From NCBI GenBank assembly GCA_038746265.1, contig JBCDKU010000074.1, positions 1 to 13,496 on the forward strand: DNA of 13,496 nucleotides, read 5' to 3'. Shown here piece after piece: positions 11,688 to 13,496 of the stretch (its first letter is position 1; each line of letters starts with the position of its first letter). The DNA comes from JBCBKP01 sp038746265. Lineage in GTDB: Bacteria > Planctomycetota > Phycisphaerae > Phycisphaerales > UBA1924. Position numbers and translations under genes: made by a program. The notes beneath the pieces were generated by a model. That model had not been told where the DNA came from and searched no databases. It saw only the letters and a list, made by a program, of their open reading frames with translations.

Positions 11688-13496
11688 ATGGACGACCACA
11701 CGGAACACCCGACGTACGAAGAGGCTGCGACGGCCGGAGCGCCGTCGGACACGCCGATCTCCGCGGAGGAGGCCTCCGCCGCGGTCCACGCGTCGTACGC
11801 GCACCCCGAGCGGGTGGGCGGGTACGAGATCGTGGACGTCCTGGGCGAGGGCGGGTTCGGGCTGGTCTATCTGGCCGAGCAGCGCGACAAAGTCGCGCGG
11901 CGGGTGGCGCTCAAGGTCATCAAGCCCGGCATGGATTCCAAGAGCGTGCTGACGCGGTTCAGCGCCGAGCGGCAGACGCTCGCGCTCATGAACCATCCGG
12001 GGCTCGCGAAGGTCTTCGACGCCGGGATGACCGAGGACGGACGGCCCTACTTCGTCATGGAGCTCGTCCACGGCGACGCGATCAACCGCTTCTGCGACAA
12101 GAAGAAGCTCACGATCGAGGACCGGCTCGAGCTGTTCATGCAGGTGTGCGACGCGATCCAGCACGCGCACATGAAGGGTGTGATCCACCGCGACCTCAAG
12201 CCCGGCAACATCCTCGTTGAGACGCCCGAGGGCGGCCCGCGGGTGCGGGTGATCGATTTCGGTGTCGCGAAGGCGCTGCACACCAAGCCGGGCGAGGTGC
12301 TCGCGACCGAGGCCGGGCAAGTGATCGGCACGCCCGAGTTCATGAGCCCCGAGCAGGCGCGTGGGTCGGACGCGATCGATACGCGGTCGGATGTCTACGC
12401 CCTCGGCGTCGTGCTGTACGAGCTGCTCACGGGCCGGCTGCCCTTCGACTCGCGCGAGATGCGCGAAACGGGGCCGCTCGGGATGATCCGGTTCATCGAG
12501 GAAGTGGAGCCGCCCAAGCCCAGTGTCACCGTGACCGGCAAGCGGAAGAAGGCGTCGGCCGAGTCCGAGATCCGCGAGCTGGGCGAGGTGAATTGGAAGG
12601 CGGCGGCCGAGAAGCGCGGGCTCGACGAGAAGAAGCTGCACGACCGGCTCAAGGGCGACCTCGACTGGATCGTGATGAAGTGCCTCGCGAAGGACCAGGA
12701 GCGCCGGTACGAGTCCCCCAGCGCGCTCGCGCGGGATATCAAAAACTATCTCGACGACCGGCCCGTCTCGGCGGGGCCGCCGAGCCTGCGGTACCAGGCG
12801 GGGAAGTTCCTGAAGCGCAACCGTGTCGGTGTCAGTGCAGCGCTGCTGGTGCTGCTGGCGCTGGTGCTCGGGTTCGGGACTGCTGTGGTCGGGTTCGTCC
12901 GCGCGAGCAATGAGGCGGACCGGGCCCGGCTCGCCGAGGCGGAGGCGGAGCGTCGGGCGGATGAGCTCGCGAAGACGGTGGAGTTCCAGGCGGCGACCTT
13001 TTCAGAGGTTGATATCGAGCAACTTGGGAGGTTCGTCGGCGATCGGATTCTCTCGCGGCTCGCGACGGATCTCCAGCGGAGCGGCGTGAGCGCTGCCGAA
13101 TCGACCGAACAGCTTCAGCCGATCAAAGAAGCGTTGCAGCTCATCAACCTGACGGATCTCGGCCGCGACGTGATCAACGAGGGCGTCTTTCGCCGCGCGG
13201 TCGAGTCGCTTTCGACAGCGTTCTCGGATGAGCCGCTTGTAGAAGCGTCGCTCAGACACACGCTGGCGGAGACGTGCCGTGAACTCGGGCTGATCGATCT
13301 GGCGCTCGAGAATGTCGGGCGAGCGCTCGACCTCCGCCGCGAACACGCCGGAGGTGAGGCGCGGTCGACACTCGATTCTCGCGACCTCCGCGCGATGGTG
13401 CTCGTGAGCCAGAGCCGGACGGATGAGGCGCGAGCGATCGTCGAAGAAACACTCGAAGCGCGCGAGAGACTCTTCGGCCCCGATGACCCGGACACG
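11688..13496 (+). CDS. Transmembrane Ser/Thr protein kinase with TPR region (3' truncated)
   Basis: 603 codons are open from ATG 11688 to the window edge; an in-frame TAG at 11676-11678 makes this the first possible start. After 45 variable residues comes a complete Hanks-type kinase: glycine loop GEGGFG (53-58), Lys76 in VALKVIK, Glu94, catalytic loop HRDLKPGN (168-175), DFG (190-192) and GTPEFMSPEQ (214-223). A conserved block LKGDLDWIVMKCLAKD (321-336) and the AGPPSLRYQAGKFLKRNR stretch before the membrane segment (381-403) are hallmarks of a kinase family greatly expanded in planctomycetes. Beyond the membrane are a charged helical stretch and the start of TPR-like repeats (about 500-603, ending in RERLFGPDDPDT). 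It should phosphorylate Ser/Thr inside the cell in response to whatever the outer TPR part binds; ligand and targets are unknown. It is divergent from coaE. Confidence 0.95.
   Translation, partial: MDDHTEHPTYEEAATAGAPSDTPISAEEASAAVHASYAHPERVGGYEIVDVLGEGGFGLVYLAEQRDKVARRVALKVIKPGMDSKSVLTRFSAERQTLALMNHPGLAKVFDAGMTEDGRPYFVMELVHGDAINRFCDKKKLTIEDRLELFMQVCDAIQHAHMKGVIHRDLKPGNILVETPEGGPRVRVIDFGVAKALHTKPGEVLATEAGQVIGTPEFMSPEQARGSDAIDTRSDVYALGVVLYELLTGRLPFDSREMRETGPLGMIRFIEEVEPPKPSVTVTGKRKKASAESEIRELGEVNWKAAAEKRGLDEKKLHDRLKGDLDWIVMKCLAKDQERRYESPSALARDIKNYLDDRPVSAGPPSLRYQAGKFLKRNRVGVSAALLVLLALVLGFGTAVVGFVRASNEADRARLAEAEAERRADELAKTVEFQAATFSEVDIEQLGRFVGDRILSRLATDLQRSGVSAAESTEQLQPIKEALQLINLTDLGRDVINEGVFRRAVESLSTAFSDEPLVEASLRHTLAETCRELGLIDLALENVGRALDLRREHAGGEARSTLDSRDLRAMVLVSQSRTDEARAIVEETLEARERLFGPDDPDT

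Noticed and set aside
10997..12220. A 407-codon plus-strand frame across coaE and the kinase start.
   Set aside because: It is antisense to coaE and out of frame with the kinase, whose motifs lie in another frame; the translation is Arg/Ser/Ala-rich.

Overview
The window is GC-rich bacterial chromosome, dense with genes and with no mobile element, CRISPR array, tRNA or rRNA that I can see. It looks like a planctomycete, most probably of the Phycisphaerae. Three features suggest this: a Ser/Thr kinase with the planctomycete layout (kinase domain, one membrane segment, TPR region), a membrane protein with the CxxCGYDLxG...CPECG zinc ribbon, and a coaE-rho pair of the kind also found in Chlamydia (same PVC superphylum). 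This assignment is inferred from family resemblance only.

Layout. (1) Positions 1-3266, plus strand: a tightly coupled ABC exporter operon of the GldA/GldF/GldG type. It holds the end of the ATPase, a six-helix permease and a large auxiliary protein anchored at both ends, joined by stop/start overlaps. (2) Positions 3150-8903, minus strand: five co-directional genes. Read 5' to 3' they are a small multi-pass membrane protein, an exported 878-residue TPR protein, a lipid-flippase-like membrane protein (LPG_synthase_TM/UPF0104 family), a YhbH/DUF444 von Willebrand A protein and a membrane-anchored zinc-ribbon protein. The first three overlap and are probably translationally coupled. (3) Positions 8965-11613, minus strand: coaE (dephospho-CoA kinase), a leader of about 220 bases, then rho with a long disordered N-terminal extension. 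(4) Positions 11688-13496, plus strand: the N-terminal 603 codons of a transmembrane Ser/Thr protein kinase, divergent from coaE and open at the window edge.

How it fits together. The minus strand from 11613 to 3150 may be one long transcription unit or several; no intrinsic terminator separates its genes. It ends by running into the exporter operon, where the last genes from each side overlap tail to tail by 117 bases. Several products (exporter, flippase-like protein, exported TPR protein, small membrane proteins) belong to the cell envelope, while coaE and rho are housekeeping genes.

I found no clear new defence or mobile system. The points most worth a second look are the Rho extension, the unassigned exported TPR/membrane/flippase-like trio, the DUF444 gene apart from its usual PrkA and SpoVR partners, the helical insert in the GldG-like protein, the convergent overlap, and a strong excess of the palindrome CGATCG.
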